This document shows, piece by piece, positions 23,640 through 23,667 of a stretch of 23,667 bases of DNA. A model generated the notes under the pieces. The model made no database searches. It was not told the DNA's origin and saw nothing but the letters and a program-made list of their open reading frames with translations. The translations under genes were made by a program, and so were the position numbers. Numbering within the stretch: the first letter of the stretch is position 1; each line of letters starts with the position of its first letter. The stretch comes from SKVR01 sp037441525 (GTDB lineage: Bacteria > Bacteroidota > Bacteroidia > Bacteroidales > UBA7960). The stretch is from contig JBBISA010000061.1 of assembly GCA_037441525.1 (NCBI GenBank), positions 1-23,667 of the forward strand, read 5' to 3'.

Positions 23640-23667
23640 TTAAAATTGCTTGATTTTATTTTTTAAG

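Overview
The window looks like a chromosomal segment from a member of the Bacteroidota, most likely an anaerobic or marine polysaccharide degrader of the Bacteroidales/Marinilabiliales type. The signs are lipoprotein glycoside hydrolases, AT-rich starts mostly without Shine-Dalgarno sequences, promoter matches of the TTTG-N19-TAnnTTTG class, a tmRNA whose CCA end is not encoded, and low-complexity intergenic repeats. The genus is not determined. Domain names and family assignments come from reading motifs, not from database searches.

Region 1 (1-11342, + strand) is a glucuronoxylan utilisation block. It holds a secreted GH67 alpha-glucuronidase, a GPH-type sugar:cation symporter, a GH10 xylanase lipoprotein, a GH43 enzyme without signal peptide, a two-domain GH43 lipoprotein, an SDR oxidoreductase (probable fructuronate/mannonate oxidoreductase), mannonate dehydratase UxuA, and a Tat-exported aldo/keto reductase. 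Together they would cut xylan, strip (4-O-methyl)glucuronate, import short products, finish them to pentoses in the cytosol, and send glucuronate through fructuronate and mannonate to 2-keto-3-deoxygluconate. SusC/SusD, glucuronate isomerase, KDG kinase/aldolase and xylose isomerase/kinase are not in the window. Hairpins, terminators and low-complexity repeats punctuate the block.

Region 2 (11343-16735, all genes on the - strand) holds a cold-shock protein, a large GH9 lipoprotein, a small HD-domain protein resembling a stand-alone (p)ppGpp hydrolase, the tmRNA gene ssrA (proteolysis tag GNNYNYALAA), and a small heat-shock protein (Hsp20). HD and GH9 are 24 bp apart and probably co-transcribed.

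Region 3 (16967-20145, - strand) is a drug-efflux-like cassette: a TetR regulator, an ABC ATPase and two matched ABC-2 permeases. A promoter and an overlapping 18-bp palindromic operator lie directly ahead of the regulator.

Region 4 (20165-23667, - strand) has a small membrane protein gene carrying a clear frameshift, and two adjacent exported proteins built from three and two copies of one ~127-residue domain. Every copy has two cysteines exactly 47 residues apart. This uncharacterised protein pair is the best candidate here for something undescribed. A 19-bp intergenic element (18/19 identical) occurs ahead of the first and last genes of the window, in the same orientation relative to each gene.
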